NCBI GenBank assembly: GCA_965221595.1
Contig: OZ244900.1
Coordinates: 2,542,001-2,606,000 of the forward strand
DNA from: JAAXGX01 sp965221595
GTDB taxonomy: Bacteria > Acidobacteriota > Vicinamibacteria > Vicinamibacterales > UBA8438
Length of the DNA: 64,000 nucleotides
Direction of reading: 5' to 3'
Numbering within the stretch: the first letter of the stretch is position 1; every line of letters starts with the position of its first letter. This document shows positions 24,367-34,557 of the stretch, piece by piece. Both the position numbers and the translations under genes were made by a program. A model generated the notes under the pieces. It ran no database searches. It worked only from the letters and a program-made list of their open reading frames with translations, and had not been told where the DNA came from.

Positions 24367-26568
24367 CTAGCGCAACCCCCAGGCGCGCCGCAGCGACCAT
24401 TCCGCGGTCAGGAGAACCAGCACCAGCGCGAAGCTCCACGCGCCGTGCCACAGCGGGCGGACCTGCGGCTCGGATGCGGGCACCGCGGCCAGGAGCAGGT
24501 CGCGCAGCCTGCGCACCTCGCCGGACGCCAGCAGCGTGCCGCCGCTGGCAGTCGCGAGGCGGTCGAGCAGGTGCGCGTCGGCCCGGGGATCCGCAAACTC
24601 CGCATCGGCGCCGCCCACGAGGAACCACTCGGTCACGGACGGGAGCTCCGTGCCGGCCCACGCCTCGACACGATAGACGCCGTCGGGCTCGGCGTGCAGC
24701 CGTGCCACGTAGCGACCGCGGTCGCGATCCGCCAGTATGGCATCCAGCGTGTGTGTGACGCCGGTCGGCGTCGTGACCTCGATGACCGGGGCTGCATCCG
24801 CCACGGCACGGTACTCGGCGTCCAGCACATCGAGTCCGATCTCCACCACTTCTCCCGGCACCGACGCCGGCGTCACCGCCAGCGTCAGCCGCGCCGGGGC
24901 GTCCGCCGTGAGCCACCGTGCAGTCTGCCGCCAGAACGTGTCGTACAGCCGGCTGTCGGACGGCAGCAGCATCTTCCAGCGCCAGGCCGCTTCCCCGGCG
25001 AACACCATCGATCGACCGCGGCCGTAGCGTTGGACCGCGATCAGCGGACCCGAGCCGCCCTCGGGACGCCCGACCAGCGCCAGCACCGACGCGCCCGCCC
25101 GCGCCGCCCCCAGGGACGTGCTGCCCGCCAGCGGCGGCACCTCGCTCCAACGGCGGCGTGTCTCCTCGGCCGTGGCGCCCAGCTGCATCAGCGGATGCAC
25201 GGCTCCCTCGTTCGTCAACAGCAACCGGTTGCGATCGGTGAAGCGACCCGCGGCGCTCACGGAACGCCCGCGGTCGGAGAGCGCCAGCGGCACGACGGCC
25301 TCCAGCGCCGAGCCGCGGAGGCCCGGCGCGGCCAGCGACTTCGCTCCCAGCAGCAGCAGCCCGCCGCCGCGCTCCGCGACGAATTCCGCGGTCATCGCGA
25401 GCTGCGCCGGCTGGAAGAAGCCGGCGTCGATGTTCGCGAAGACGACCGCGTCGTAGTCGAAGAGCGCCCGGCGATCGCGCGGGTAGCCCTCGGACAGTGC
25501 CGGCGTGCGCCGCGGGTCGCCCTGGACGTAGAAGGTGTGCCGGCCGCGGGCGTTCTGGCCCTTGCGTACCACGGCATCGAGCGCGATACCCGGATCGGCC
25601 AGCCAACTGCGCTTGAGGAAGCTGTGCTCGTGCCCCGGCGAGCCCTCGATCAGCAGCACACGGCGAGGCCGGCCCGGCGGCTGCACCAGCACGCTCCGGC
25701 GGTTGTTCTCGAGCACCGGCTCGGCCGCGGCGGCGGCGACCTCGACCGTGTAGCGCGTGGCTGCGTCGGGCCGCGGCGACACCCGGAACACGGCCCGCGC
25801 GGGCAGGCCCTCTCCGGGCGAAGCAATGCGGCGCACCTCGACGAGCCGACCGTCCTCGAACAACCGCAGGACGCTCGCATCGCCGGCGCGACCGCTGAGG
25901 ACAACCTCGGCGCTGAGCTCGACGATGGAGTCGACGACCGCGGCGGCCCCGGCCGTCAAGCTGACGATCGCGCGGTCCGGGAACATCTCCCCCAGCCCGA
26001 TGCCGACCGCGTAGACAGGTCCGACGCCGGTCTCGGCGAGCAACTCGAGATCGCGGCCGCTGGTGTCGCCGCCGTCGGACAGCACGACGATCCCGGGCAC
26101 CGAACCGCCGCCGTAGCGCCGCGCTATCGCTTCCAGTGCCGCTGCCAGGTCGGTCCGGGCCGCGGTGGGCTCGACCGCATCCGGATCGGCAGACACGTCC
26201 GGCGCAGCGAGGGTTGTCACCTCCACGTCGAAGCGGTCACCGAGCGCCGGCAGGATGGCGTCGCGCAGCAGCGCGGCCGCGTGGTCGATCCGCCGCATCG
26301 AACGCCCGGCGGGCAGGCGCATGCTGCGCGAGTTGTCCAGCAGCACCGGCACGATCGCAGCGTCGGCGGGACCCGGTTCGGTGGCCACGGGCTCGAGGAG
26401 CAACAGCAGCAGGAGCAACAGCACGGCCAGACGCAACGCCGTCAAGACGATTCGCCGCCCGGCCGCCAGCGGCACGATCGGGCGGGAATACGCGGCGCAG
26501 GCCGCGGCGGTTGCCGCGCCGACGAGGACCGCGACGAGCCACGCAGGAATGCCCGTGGCCAGAGACAT
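24367..26568 (-). CDS. VWA-domain membrane protein with glutamine-amidotransferase-like domain
   Basis: 733 aa. Two N-terminal membrane helices are followed by an extracytoplasmic von Willebrand A domain with a MIDAS motif (LLDNSRSM, DxSxS, and VVLSDGGDT), then Ig-like segments and a class-I GATase-like domain (VLLIEGSPGHEHSFLKR, FVAERGGGLLLLGA). A final helix lies near the C terminus (WSFALVLVLLTAEWSLRR). This layout is seen in large VWA proteins encoded with MoxR and BatA. No amidotransferase Cys could be identified. It starts 3 bp after the stop of the DUF4175-like gene. Confidence 0.8.
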   Translation of the reverse strand: MSLATGIPAWLVAVLVGAATAAACAAYSRPIVPLAAGRRIVLTALRLAVLLLLLLLLLEPVATEPGPADAAIVPVLLDNSRSMRLPAGRSMRRIDHAAALLRDAILPALGDRFDVEVTTLAAPDVSADPDAVEPTAARTDLAAALEAIARRYGGGSVPGIVVLSDGGDTSGRDLELLAETGVGPVYAVGIGLGEMFPDRAIVSLTAGAAAVVDSIVELSAEVVLSGRAGDASVLRLFEDGRLVEVRRIASPGEGLPARAVFRVSPRPDAATRYTVEVAAAAAEPVLENNRRSVLVQPPGRPRRVLLIEGSPGHEHSFLKRSWLADPGIALDAVVRKGQNARGRHTFYVQGDPRRTPALSEGYPRDRRALFDYDAVVFANIDAGFFQPAQLAMTAEFVAERGGGLLLLGAKSLAAPGLRGSALEAVVPLALSDRGRSVSAAGRFTDRNRLLLTNEGAVHPLMQLGATAEETRRRWSEVPPLAGSTSLGAARAGASVLALVGRPEGGSGPLIAVQRYGRGRSMVFAGEAAWRWKMLLPSDSRLYDTFWRQTARWLTADAPARLTLAVTPASVPGEVVEIGLDVLDAEYRAVADAAPVIEVTTPTGVTHTLDAILADRDRGRYVARLHAEPDGVYRVEAWAGTELPSVTEWFLVGGADAEFADPRADAHLLDRLATASGGTLLASGEVRRLRDLLLAAVPASEPQVRPLWHGAWSFALVLVLLTAEWSLRRAWGLR

Positions 26569-26571
26569 GAC

Positions 26572-29500
26572 TCAGCGGGTCGTGGAGTGCGCAGCGAGCG
26601 AGCGATAGTAGCGGTCGACCAGCCGGCGGTACGACTCCGGCGGCGCAACACCGGCTCCTGCCTGCAGCCGATCGGCGATCTCGTCCGCCGCGAGCGTCCG
26701 CGAGCGGGATGCCTCGAGCGCCTCCAGCACGTAGCGCAGCTCGCCGTACAAGGCCGGCCAAGCGGAGAAGTCCTGCTTGTATGCCGCCGCGCCCGGCGCC
26801 GCGCCGCTCCGCCAGTCCCGGGCCCAGCGCTCCAGGTCCCGCGCGAGGTCGGGGCGCTCCGCCCCGAGCTGCTCCAGCAGGTCGGCGAGCTCGCCCAACC
26901 CGGTGCCCACTCCGCCGTCCCGGCCTTCCGGCCGCGCGCCGGAGCGCTCCGCGGACGATGCACCCGCGAGTTGTTCTTCGATGGCGGCGAGGCGGTCCTG
27001 CAGCTGCTGGGACTCGGCCAGCTCGGCGGCCAGGCGCCGCGTGTCCTCGTCGGGCGCGCCCGCGCCGGCCAGGTCCGTCGCCACCCGCTGCAGTGCCGCG
27101 GCGAGCTCCGCCGCCAGCCCCGGTTCGAGCGCATCGCGTTCCGCCCCGGGCGTGCCGTCCGCCTCGCGCAGGGCCGCCGCTACCGCGCGCATCCCGTCCG
27201 CTACGTCCGCTTCCTGCAGCTCGCGCGCCGTCGTCTCCAGGGCCGCCTGTTCGACCGGCGACGCGCCCGGCCGCGACTGCTCGATCCGCTCCGCGAGAGA
27301 ATCCACCCGGCCGGCCAAGTGGTCCTCGCGCGCGGCGAGCTCCCGCCGGGCCGCGAGGTCCGCGCCGCGGCTGCGGGCGGCAGCCGCCACCTCGCGCTGC
27401 GCCGCGGCAAGCTGCTGGGCCTCGAGCTGCAGGTCGCCCGGCCGGCCCGGCCCGGTCGGGCGATCGCCAGCGAGTCGCCGCCCCAGGCGGCGCAGACCGC
27501 CGAGCGCCTCCCGACCCGCCTGCGCCGCCCGCGAGACGTCGCCCTGCCCCAGCTCCCCCGCGGCGCGCTGCATCCGCTCGACGGCGTCCCGCATGGCCCG
27601 TTCGACGGCCTGCCCGGAGTCGCCTTGCGGGTCGCCCGGGCCGCCTGACTGTGCCATCGCACGCCGCAGGTCCTCGGCCCGCTGGCGGATCTCCTCCTGC
27701 TCGCGCGCCAGCCGCTCGAGGCGCCGGCTGCGTTCTTCGGCTGCGAGCGCCGGTTCACGCGCCAGCGCCTGCTGCTGCCGGTTCAGCGCGGCCTGCCGCT
27801 CGGCGAGGGCGCGCAGCCGGCGCCGGACTTCGTCGTCCTGCCCGGGCTCTGCGGAGGACTCGGACGACGATCGATGCTCGTAGTTCGTCTGCTGGTCGCG
27901 CTTGAGGTCGCGGTCGAACAGCGCGGACAGGTCTTCGCGGGCACCCACGCCACCGCCCGGCCCGCGCCGGCTCGCCTGCTGGCTCACCTGCGTTCGGCCG
28001 GTGCTGGCCTGCGCCCGGAGCAGGTGGTTGAACGCCGTCATCTCCCACGGAATCGCGGCCGCGGTGCGCAGATCGCGCAACTCGGCTTCGGCCGCCGCCA
28101 TCGCATCGATGGCCCGCTCGAGCGCGGCGTCGGCCGGCGCGTCCGCGGTGCCCACCTGCGGAATCGGTCCGCGCAGACGGGCCGCGAGCCGGCCGGCCGC
28201 AAGCTGCAGATCGGCCTGCGCGTCCGCCACCGTCTCCACGTCGTCGCGGGACCGCGCGGCGGGGGTCCCGCCGTCGAGCTTCCAGGTAGCGACGATAATC
28301 TCCTTCTGCACCTCGGCGAGCCGCCGCAGATCCTCCGTCTCCGGACCGGCTTCGCCCTGGCTCGCTGCCGCCTCGAACTCGCGGTCGAAGGGACGCACCT
28401 GCAAAAAGTAGATGTCGCTGCGGACCTCGGCAGCGGCATCCCGCGCCCGCACGTGATAGGTGATGAAGTCGCCGGGCTGCAGCTGCAGGTCCTCGCCGAA
28501 GATCGTGTGGGTGCCGGCTGCCCGCGTGGCGCCCGTCGGCACAGCCAGGCTGACGACCCGCCCGGGTTGCCCGCTGACGCCGTACACCAGTTCGAAGCGC
28601 TCGAGCCCGAAGTCGTCGACGGCGCGCGCCTCGACCGTGACCTCCTCGAGCGGCGTGATCTCCCGATCCCCCCCGGGGCGCAGGATGTCGACCGCCGGCG
28701 CCCGGTCCGGCACGGTCCGGATGAAGTAGTCGCCGCCGCGCGGGTTGACCAGACCGTCCGCATCCCGAACCCGGACGCGGTAGGTGTCGTCCGCGAATAC
28801 GTCGAAAGAGGCCGTCAGCACGCCGTCGACCGCTTCCAGCGGCAGGCGCGCGCCCGCGCCCAGCTCCAGCCGGCCCTGGTCGACCGCCTTGCTGGTGTGC
28901 ACGAAAACGGTGGCGCGGGTGCCGGCCGGCGCGTGGATGTCTCCACCGTCCGCCTCGACGCGCGGCGCCAGCCCGGTGTGGCCAGGATACCGGTACGCCA
29001 CGTCGATGCGAGTCACCCGCGGGGGGAAGACGGCGGTGACCGCATAGTCGTCCGACGTCAGCGACGCCGCCTGCACGCGGTAGGTAAAGCTGGCGTCGAC
29101 CGCCGGCACGTCGAGCCGGTACGCGTCGCGATCGGCGGTCATCTCCAGGGCGCGCGACGTCCCGTCTCCGGCCGTCAGGGTGACGACCGGCAGGGACCGC
29201 ACGGGCCCGCCGACCCCGGTCCGCAGGACGGCCCGCACTTGCACCGCCCGCCCCGCGACGACACGCGCGTCGCCCGGCTCGACCTGGAGCACCGCGCCGT
29301 ACGGGAAGGCGTGCAGCCACGTCGTGCGCGCGACGCGGCCGAGCGGACCGCCGCCGAAGACGACGAGCAGCAGCAGCGCCGCGACCCCCAGACCGGCCGC
29401 GGCGACGGCCAGCAGGAGTTCCCGCCGCGGCACCACCCGGTCGAGGTCGACCACGCGCGCGGTTCGCGCCGCGTCGCCCAGGAGCAGGTCTCGAAGGACC

Positions 29501-29883
29501 GAGGGCCGACCGCCGGCCACCAGGTCCGCGGCGCTGACCAGACGATCGTCCAGCACCGGACACCGCTCTTCGATGTAGCGCGCCACCTGCCGGTCGCCGG
29601 GGCCGCGGCGGAGCCGCCACAGCGCGCGTCCGGCCAGGCCCGCCGCCAGGACGACGACGGCCGCGAACAACCAGACCATCACGGTGTCCGCCGGCCGCAG
29701 CGCACGATCGGTGAACAGAACCAGCAGGAAGAGACCGGTCGTCGCGCCGGCAACCCGGCCGGTCGCCCGCAGTGCACGTCTCGTCAGCCAGCGCCGACGC
29801 ACCCGCGCCAGGAGCGCACCGAGGTCCCCGAGAGCGGTTTGCTGCAAGTCCATCGGACGGCGCTGCACCTTGCGCGCCCTCAT
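26572..29883 (-). CDS. DUF4175-like giant membrane protein with long coiled coil
   Basis: 1103 aa from the ATG at 29883; a second ATG at 29853 is possible. Three N-terminal membrane helices (around 45-65, 75-95 and 160-180) are followed by beta-rich extracytoplasmic repeats (residues about 200-540) and then some 500 residues of Arg/Glu/Ala/Gln-rich helix with heptad character (e.g. ERQAALNRQQQALAREPALA). The type fits DUF4175 proteins. It is very likely a periplasmic scaffold of the MoxR/VWA system. It lies 4 bp after the BatA-type gene and 3 bp before the next. Confidence 0.8.
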   Translation of the reverse strand: MRARKVQRRPMDLQQTALGDLGALLARVRRRWLTRRALRATGRVAGATTGLFLLVLFTDRALRPADTVMVWLFAAVVVLAAGLAGRALWRLRRGPGDRQVARYIEERCPVLDDRLVSAADLVAGGRPSVLRDLLLGDAARTARVVDLDRVVPRRELLLAVAAAGLGVAALLLLVVFGGGPLGRVARTTWLHAFPYGAVLQVEPGDARVVAGRAVQVRAVLRTGVGGPVRSLPVVTLTAGDGTSRALEMTADRDAYRLDVPAVDASFTYRVQAASLTSDDYAVTAVFPPRVTRIDVAYRYPGHTGLAPRVEADGGDIHAPAGTRATVFVHTSKAVDQGRLELGAGARLPLEAVDGVLTASFDVFADDTYRVRVRDADGLVNPRGGDYFIRTVPDRAPAVDILRPGGDREITPLEEVTVEARAVDDFGLERFELVYGVSGQPGRVVSLAVPTGATRAAGTHTIFGEDLQLQPGDFITYHVRARDAAAEVRSDIYFLQVRPFDREFEAAASQGEAGPETEDLRRLAEVQKEIIVATWKLDGGTPAARSRDDVETVADAQADLQLAAGRLAARLRGPIPQVGTADAPADAALERAIDAMAAAEAELRDLRTAAAIPWEMTAFNHLLRAQASTGRTQVSQQASRRGPGGGVGAREDLSALFDRDLKRDQQTNYEHRSSSESSAEPGQDDEVRRRLRALAERQAALNRQQQALAREPALAAEERSRRLERLAREQEEIRQRAEDLRRAMAQSGGPGDPQGDSGQAVERAMRDAVERMQRAAGELGQGDVSRAAQAGREALGGLRRLGRRLAGDRPTGPGRPGDLQLEAQQLAAAQREVAAAARSRGADLAARRELAAREDHLAGRVDSLAERIEQSRPGASPVEQAALETTARELQEADVADGMRAVAAALREADGTPGAERDALEPGLAAELAAALQRVATDLAGAGAPDEDTRRLAAELAESQQLQDRLAAIEEQLAGASSAERSGARPEGRDGGVGTGLGELADLLEQLGAERPDLARDLERWARDWRSGAAPGAAAYKQDFSAWPALYGELRYVLEALEASRSRTLAADEIADRLQAGAGVAPPESYRRLVDRYYRSLAAHSTTR

Positions 29884-29887
29884 TCTG

Positions 29888-31744
29888 TCATGCCGCGGTG
29901 CGCCCGAGCCAGGACTCGACGACGAGGACGACCGCCATGGCCAGCAGAAGGTACCACCAGTAGCGCTGCCCGGCCTCGCGGGCGGCAGTATCCTCGGGTT
30001 CCGGCACCGGGCCGCGGCCGGGTGCGGCTGCCTGCCGGACGCGCGATCGGAACTCGTCCGGCGACAGCCGCGACGGATCGGACTCGCGCGGATCGACATT
30101 GAGCACGAGCGGACGGCCGGAGGCGGGCTCCACGGCTGCGCCAGGACGCGGCTCGACCCCGGGCGGCGCATCACCGACCAGCAGATCACGCACCGGTCGG
30201 CGGTGGCGGGCGAGGTAGCGGACGACCTCGTGCACGAACGGTACGAAGGTCGGCTGCCTGGGAAAGTCGTTCCAGTCGTTGTCCAGATCGGACGCGAAGA
30301 CCAGCACGCGGCCGCGGCCCGCGGACCGTTCCACCAGCGCCGGCGTGCCGTCCGAGAACGCGGCCAGCACGCGACCGTCGGTGCCGCCTATGCGCGCGGC
30401 ACGGCGGAAGCGTACCTGCCCCAACGCGCTGGCCAAGCCATCGAACGGGATGAACAACGGGTGGCGCGTCGCCGTCACCGACCAGGTCAGCGCATCCGCG
30501 CTGTCGGCGGACGCCACCGCCGGCGCCGAGCCCGTGCCGAGCCACTCCTCGACCAGCGCCGGATCCAGACCTGGCCCGACGGCGATCAGCAGTCCGCCGC
30601 CCGCTTCCACGTAGGCTGCCAACTGCGCCCGCGGCGACCGCCCGAGACCGGCAGTCTCGAGCAGCACGACGACGGCGACGTCCTCCAGTGCACTCGTCGA
30701 GAGCCCCGCCGGTGCGAATGGGTGCACGACGAACGGGCTGTCCTCGCCGGCAGCCAGGAGCGCCTGTTGCAGGTAGAACCCGCCCGTCCCGGAGCCCGCC
30801 CCGGTGGCGACGAGCCCAACCGGGAGCGGCGGCGGCCGGTCCAGCAGATGATAGCGGCGGTCGTCCGCCGGCAGGCCACCGGGATCGTCGACCGCAACTT
30901 CGAGTACGCCCGCAGTCGGGGGGGCGGCGTCGAAGCGCACGCGGGTTGCACCGGGCGCCAGCGTGACCGCCGCCGACTCCACCACCGTTCCGTCGACGCG
31001 CAACGTGACCGTGCCCGAGCTTGCCTGCGCGCCCGTGTTCGTGACGACGGCCGCCGCGCCGGCCGGGCCGATCTCCAGCGCCGTCACCGCCAGATTGGTA
31101 CCGGGCGCCCCGACATCGACGACCCTGACGGTTACCCCCGGCGGCACCACGCCGCTGCCGGCGGCCTCCCAGCCGCTGCGCTGCAGGTCGGTGACCACGA
31201 CGATGCGTCCGTCCCGCGACCCGATTGCGCCCGCGCCGGCCGCAAGCGCCGCGGCATAGTGGGTCGCGCCGAAGCCGGGTGCGGCGCGCGCGAGGGCGGC
31301 GATCGCGGCTGCGCGATCGGCGGCCGGTTCCGCAACCACCTCGGCGCGGTCGTCGAACGTCACCAGGCCCACCAGGTCGCCCGGCGAGGCCGCGCTGATG
31401 GCGCTGCGCGCCGCGGCGCGCACCCGCTCGAAGCCGCCCGGCTGCCCCATGCTGAAGGAGCGGTCTACGGCCACGATGGTCACCGGTCGGCCCGCCAGGC
31501 CGGTCGCGTCGAAGACGGGTCGCGCGAACGCGAGCGCCAGCAGCAGGAGCGCGGCGATGCGGAGCGCCAGCAGCAGCCACTCCCGGATGCGCCGGCGGCG
31601 CGCCTGCATGAACGGGGCGCGCTGCAGGAAGCGAATGTCGCTGAACGGCAGGCGGGGCGCGGCCTCGCGCCGGGCGAAATGCAGGATGATCGGAATGGCA
31701 ATCGCCAGCGCGCCGGCCAGGAACGCGGGAAACAGGAACGTCAT
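29888..31744 (-). CDS. BatA-domain/VWA membrane protein
   Basis: 618 aa. The start is the classic aerotolerance-regulator N-terminal domain: FLFPAFLAGALAIAIPIILHF, then RLPFSDIRFLQ and a second helix LLLALRIAALLLLALAFARP. A VWA domain follows with DRSFSMG (MIDAS DxSxS), then beta domains, a GATase-like fold (VAVVVLLETAG, AAYVEAGGGLLIAVG) and a C-terminal membrane helix. In other bacteria such proteins interact with MoxR ATPases; the role of the Bat system is still debated. It is the fifth gene of this operon. Confidence 0.88.
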   Translation of the reverse strand: MTFLFPAFLAGALAIAIPIILHFARREAAPRLPFSDIRFLQRAPFMQARRRRIREWLLLALRIAALLLLALAFARPVFDATGLAGRPVTIVAVDRSFSMGQPGGFERVRAAARSAISAASPGDLVGLVTFDDRAEVVAEPAADRAAAIAALARAAPGFGATHYAAALAAGAGAIGSRDGRIVVVTDLQRSGWEAAGSGVVPPGVTVRVVDVGAPGTNLAVTALEIGPAGAAAVVTNTGAQASSGTVTLRVDGTVVESAAVTLAPGATRVRFDAAPPTAGVLEVAVDDPGGLPADDRRYHLLDRPPPLPVGLVATGAGSGTGGFYLQQALLAAGEDSPFVVHPFAPAGLSTSALEDVAVVVLLETAGLGRSPRAQLAAYVEAGGGLLIAVGPGLDPALVEEWLGTGSAPAVASADSADALTWSVTATRHPLFIPFDGLASALGQVRFRRAARIGGTDGRVLAAFSDGTPALVERSAGRGRVLVFASDLDNDWNDFPRQPTFVPFVHEVVRYLARHRRPVRDLLVGDAPPGVEPRPGAAVEPASGRPLVLNVDPRESDPSRLSPDEFRSRVRQAAAPGRGPVPEPEDTAAREAGQRYWWYLLLAMAVVLVVESWLGRTAA

Positions 31745-31799
31745 GTCAGGCGCCCAACCGGGCCTGCCGGGAGTCTACGCCGTCCTGCGGCGCAGACTT

Positions 31800-32708
31800 C
31801 TAGTGTCGGCGACTCCGCGCCGAGAGGTACGCGTGCAGCGCGAGGTCGAGCGGCTGCGACGTATCCACCAGGCGGTAGTCGATGCCGGCGAGCCGCAGCT
31901 CGCGTCGGTACAGCGCCAGCAGGGCGTTCAGCTCCCGCAGGTAGTGTCGGCGTACGAGCGGCGGCACGGCGGCCACCTCGGCGTCCGTCTCCAGGTCGCG
32001 GAAGCGCGCGGCGCGTTCGAACGGGAACGTCAGCTCCGCATGGTCCAGCAACTGAAACACGATCACGTCCGCGCCCCGGAACCGCAGATGCCGGAGGCCG
32101 CGCACGACGTGCTCCGGCTCATCCAGCAGATCCGAGATCAAGACCACCAGCCCGCGTCGAGAGAGCGCCTCGGCCAGGCGGTCGAGCGGCTTCGCCACGT
32201 CCGAGCCGCGACCCGCCGCCAAGGTATCGAGCGTGAGCAGCACCCGGCGCAGATGACCCGGTCCGGTGCGGGCGGGCAGATGCCGGACGACCTGCTCGTC
32301 GAACGCCAGCAGCCCGACCGCGTCGTGTTGGCGATGCATCAGATACGCAATCGCGGCGGCCAGGAAGGCACCGTACTCCTGCTTGGTGACGCCGGCCGAC
32401 CCGTAGCCCATCGACCCGGATACGTCGAGCAGGACGTGGCAGTCCAGGTTGGTCTCCGCCTCGAACTTCTTGACGTAGTGGCGATCGGTGCGCGCGTACA
32501 ACTTCCAGTCGATCAGCGACGTGTCGTCGCCCGGCATGTACTGCCGGTACTCGGAGAATTCGACGCTGAAACCCTGATAGGGGCTGCGATGCAGGCCGAT
32601 CAGGAAGCCCTCGACAATCGTCCGCGCCCGCAGCTCCATCGATGCGATGCGGCCGATGACGGCCGGATCGAGATAGCGCAATTCGTTGGCGCGGGGCGCG
32701 GTCGCCAT
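31800..32708 (-). CDS. DUF58-domain (VWA-like) protein
   Basis: 302 aa, soluble. It contains the DUF58 signature EYRQYMPGDDTSLIDWKLYART and a MIDAS-type DVSGSMGY, then SDLLDEPEHV. It is the conserved partner of MoxR ATPases, and its ATG follows the moxR stop after a single base (TGA-C-ATG), so the two should be made together. The likely role is an adaptor for the AAA+ ATPase that acts on the membrane VWA proteins encoded downstream. A 55-bp gap separates it from the BatA-type gene. Confidence 0.92.
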   Translation of the reverse strand: MATAPRANELRYLDPAVIGRIASMELRARTIVEGFLIGLHRSPYQGFSVEFSEYRQYMPGDDTSLIDWKLYARTDRHYVKKFEAETNLDCHVLLDVSGSMGYGSAGVTKQEYGAFLAAAIAYLMHRQHDAVGLLAFDEQVVRHLPARTGPGHLRRVLLTLDTLAAGRGSDVAKPLDRLAEALSRRGLVVLISDLLDEPEHVVRGLRHLRFRGADVIVFQLLDHAELTFPFERAARFRDLETDAEVAAVPPLVRRHYLRELNALLALYRRELRLAGIDYRLVDTSQPLDLALHAYLSARSRRH

Positions 32709-32709
32709 G

Positions 32710-33711
32710 TCACATGCCGCTGGCGGGCAACGGCACGGCGTCCAGCAGACGGGAGATCACCTGCTCGGTGTCGATGCCTTCGGACTCGGCGAAGAAATTC
32801 GTCACCAGTCGATGGCGGAGCGTCGGGTGGGCCAGCGCACGCACGTCGCCGACCGACACGTGGTAGCGGCCATGCATCAGCGCGCGCGCCTTGCCGCCCA
32901 GCACCAGCGCCTGCGACGCCCGCAGGCCGGCGCCCCACCGCACCCACCGCTCGACGAAGTCGGGCGTGTTGGCCCGTCCCGGCCGGGACGCGTCGACCAG
33001 GCGTACCGCGTAGCGCGCCACCTCGTCGGACACCACCACCTGGCGCACCAGGCGCTGAAAGTCCAGGATGTCGGCGCCGTCGAGCACGCGATCAGGGGTC
33101 TCGCCGGCGTCGGACGTGGTCGACGTCACCACCCGGACCTCCTCGTCCTCGGGGAGATAGGACATGACGACGTTGAACATGAACCGGGACAACTGCGCCT
33201 CCGGCAGCGGATAGGTGCCTTCGAGTTCGATGGGATTCTGCGTGGCAAGCACGAGAAACGGGCGTTCCAGCTCGTACAGCCGGCCGCCCGCCGTCACGTG
33301 GTATTCCTGCATCGCCTCGAGCAGGGCGGCCTGGGTCTTCGGGGGCGTGCGGTTGATCTCGTCGGCCAGGATGATCTGCGCGAAGACCGGCCCCTTGACG
33401 AAGCGCAGGGCGCGCTGGCCGTCACGCTCCTCCAGCACCTCCATGCCGGTGATGTCGGCAGGCATCAGGTCGGGTGTGAACTGGATCCGCTTGAACGTCA
33501 GGTGCAGCACCTGCGCCAGCGTCTTGACCAGCAGAGTCTTCGCCAGGCCGGGGACTCCGGTGATGAGACAGTGGCCGCCGGTGAAGAGCGCGGTCAACAC
33601 GAGGTCGAGGGCCTCGTCCTGACCCACGATGACCTTGTGCAGCTCGGTCAGGATCCGGTCGCGCCCGGCCACGACACGTTCCGCGACCTGCGCGGCGGTT
33701 GTCGAGTCCAT
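32710..33711 (-). CDS. MoxR-family AAA+ ATPase
   Basis: 333 aa. Walker A is GVPGLAKT (52-59), Walker B IILADEINR (112-120), with sensor-1 LATQNPIELEGTYPLPEAQLSRF, all typical of MoxR (AAA_3) proteins. MoxR ATPases act as chaperones that insert metals or activate VWA-containing complexes. In this operon it sits next to DUF58 and upstream of three VWA/BatA-type membrane proteins, the usual arrangement. A 42-bp gap separates it from the DUF4159 gene. Confidence 0.95.
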   Translation of the reverse strand: MDSTTAAQVAERVVAGRDRILTELHKVIVGQDEALDLVLTALFTGGHCLITGVPGLAKTLLVKTLAQVLHLTFKRIQFTPDLMPADITGMEVLEERDGQRALRFVKGPVFAQIILADEINRTPPKTQAALLEAMQEYHVTAGGRLYELERPFLVLATQNPIELEGTYPLPEAQLSRFMFNVVMSYLPEDEEVRVVTSTTSDAGETPDRVLDGADILDFQRLVRQVVVSDEVARYAVRLVDASRPGRANTPDFVERWVRWGAGLRASQALVLGGKARALMHGRYHVSVGDVRALAHPTLRHRLVTNFFAESEGIDTEQVISRLLDAVPLPASGM

Positions 33712-33753
33712 GATCGGTCGTGTCGGGTGCGTCGGTGCGGGCGGCGGGCCGCG

Positions 33754-34557
33754 TCAATGGGTGAGCGCGTACACGATCTCGTTGATGATCATGCGGTACG
33801 ACTTGGCCGTGTACTGCACGTAGCCGGGGTACTCCTCCGCGTTGGACCACTCCCAGCCGTCGCCCATGTCCGTATTGAAGTTGGCGAGCACCATCGCGCG
33901 GCCGGCGTCATCGAGCACGGCGTGGAGCTGCGGCCGGTAGCCGCCCTTCTCCCACGTCACGCCGTTGAAGAAGGACCCGAGGCCGGCAATCTGCGGGTAC
34001 TCGTCGAGCACGTAGAAGCAGCTGAACACGGGATGGTCGGGCGTCAGCTCCACGAGCTCGCGGGCGGGAAACACCCGTGCGAGCTGCTGCTCGAACAGCT
34101 CCCACTCGAGCGGCCCGTGAAAGTCGTCGAAAGTCGCCGTGCCCCCGCGCAGCAGGAACTCGCGCAGAATCCCGGCCTCCGCGCCGGACCACTCGATGTT
34201 GGCCGGCTCGACGAAGTAGATCCACGGATACTCCCAGAGGCGCCGGTCCGTCAGCTCCATGACGAGCGGCTCGTTCACGTTGACCGACGTCACCCGTCCC
34301 ATCCGGCGCGACAGGTTCTGCTCCGCAGCCGGGCCGTCGATGGCCCACGGATCGCTCCAGTAGCGGCGGCGAAACTGCGCGAGCCGATCCGGTTCCGAGC
34401 CGTATCGAATGCGAACGAACGTCCAGTCGAGGCCATCGAGAGCGGGCGGGACGAGCTGCGCGGCGCCGGTCACGGCGGCCCCCACCAGCACCGTCGGCGC
34501 GACGAGCCCGGCCAGCAGCAGCGCGGGGCCGAGTCGCCCCCGCTGCGCCGCCCTCAC
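33754..34557 (-). CDS. DUF4159-family exported protein
   Basis: 267 aa with a signal peptide (LLLAGLVAPTVLVGAAVTGAAQ). It matches the DUF4159 type: FVRIRYGSEPDRL, RLWEYPWIYFVEPANIEWS, ILREFLLRGGTATFDDFHG (a GATase-like Rossmann segment), HPVFSCFYVLDEYPQ and a C-terminal MIINEIVYALTH. Its ATG overlaps the stop of the TPR-metalloprotease gene (4 bp, ATGA). DUF4159 is often encoded beside MoxR/VWA genes, as here. The biochemical role is unknown. Confidence 0.88.
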   Translation of the reverse strand: MRAAQRGRLGPALLLAGLVAPTVLVGAAVTGAAQLVPPALDGLDWTFVRIRYGSEPDRLAQFRRRYWSDPWAIDGPAAEQNLSRRMGRVTSVNVNEPLVMELTDRRLWEYPWIYFVEPANIEWSGAEAGILREFLLRGGTATFDDFHGPLEWELFEQQLARVFPARELVELTPDHPVFSCFYVLDEYPQIAGLGSFFNGVTWEKGGYRPQLHAVLDDAGRAMVLANFNTDMGDGWEWSNAEEYPGYVQYTAKSYRMIINEIVYALTH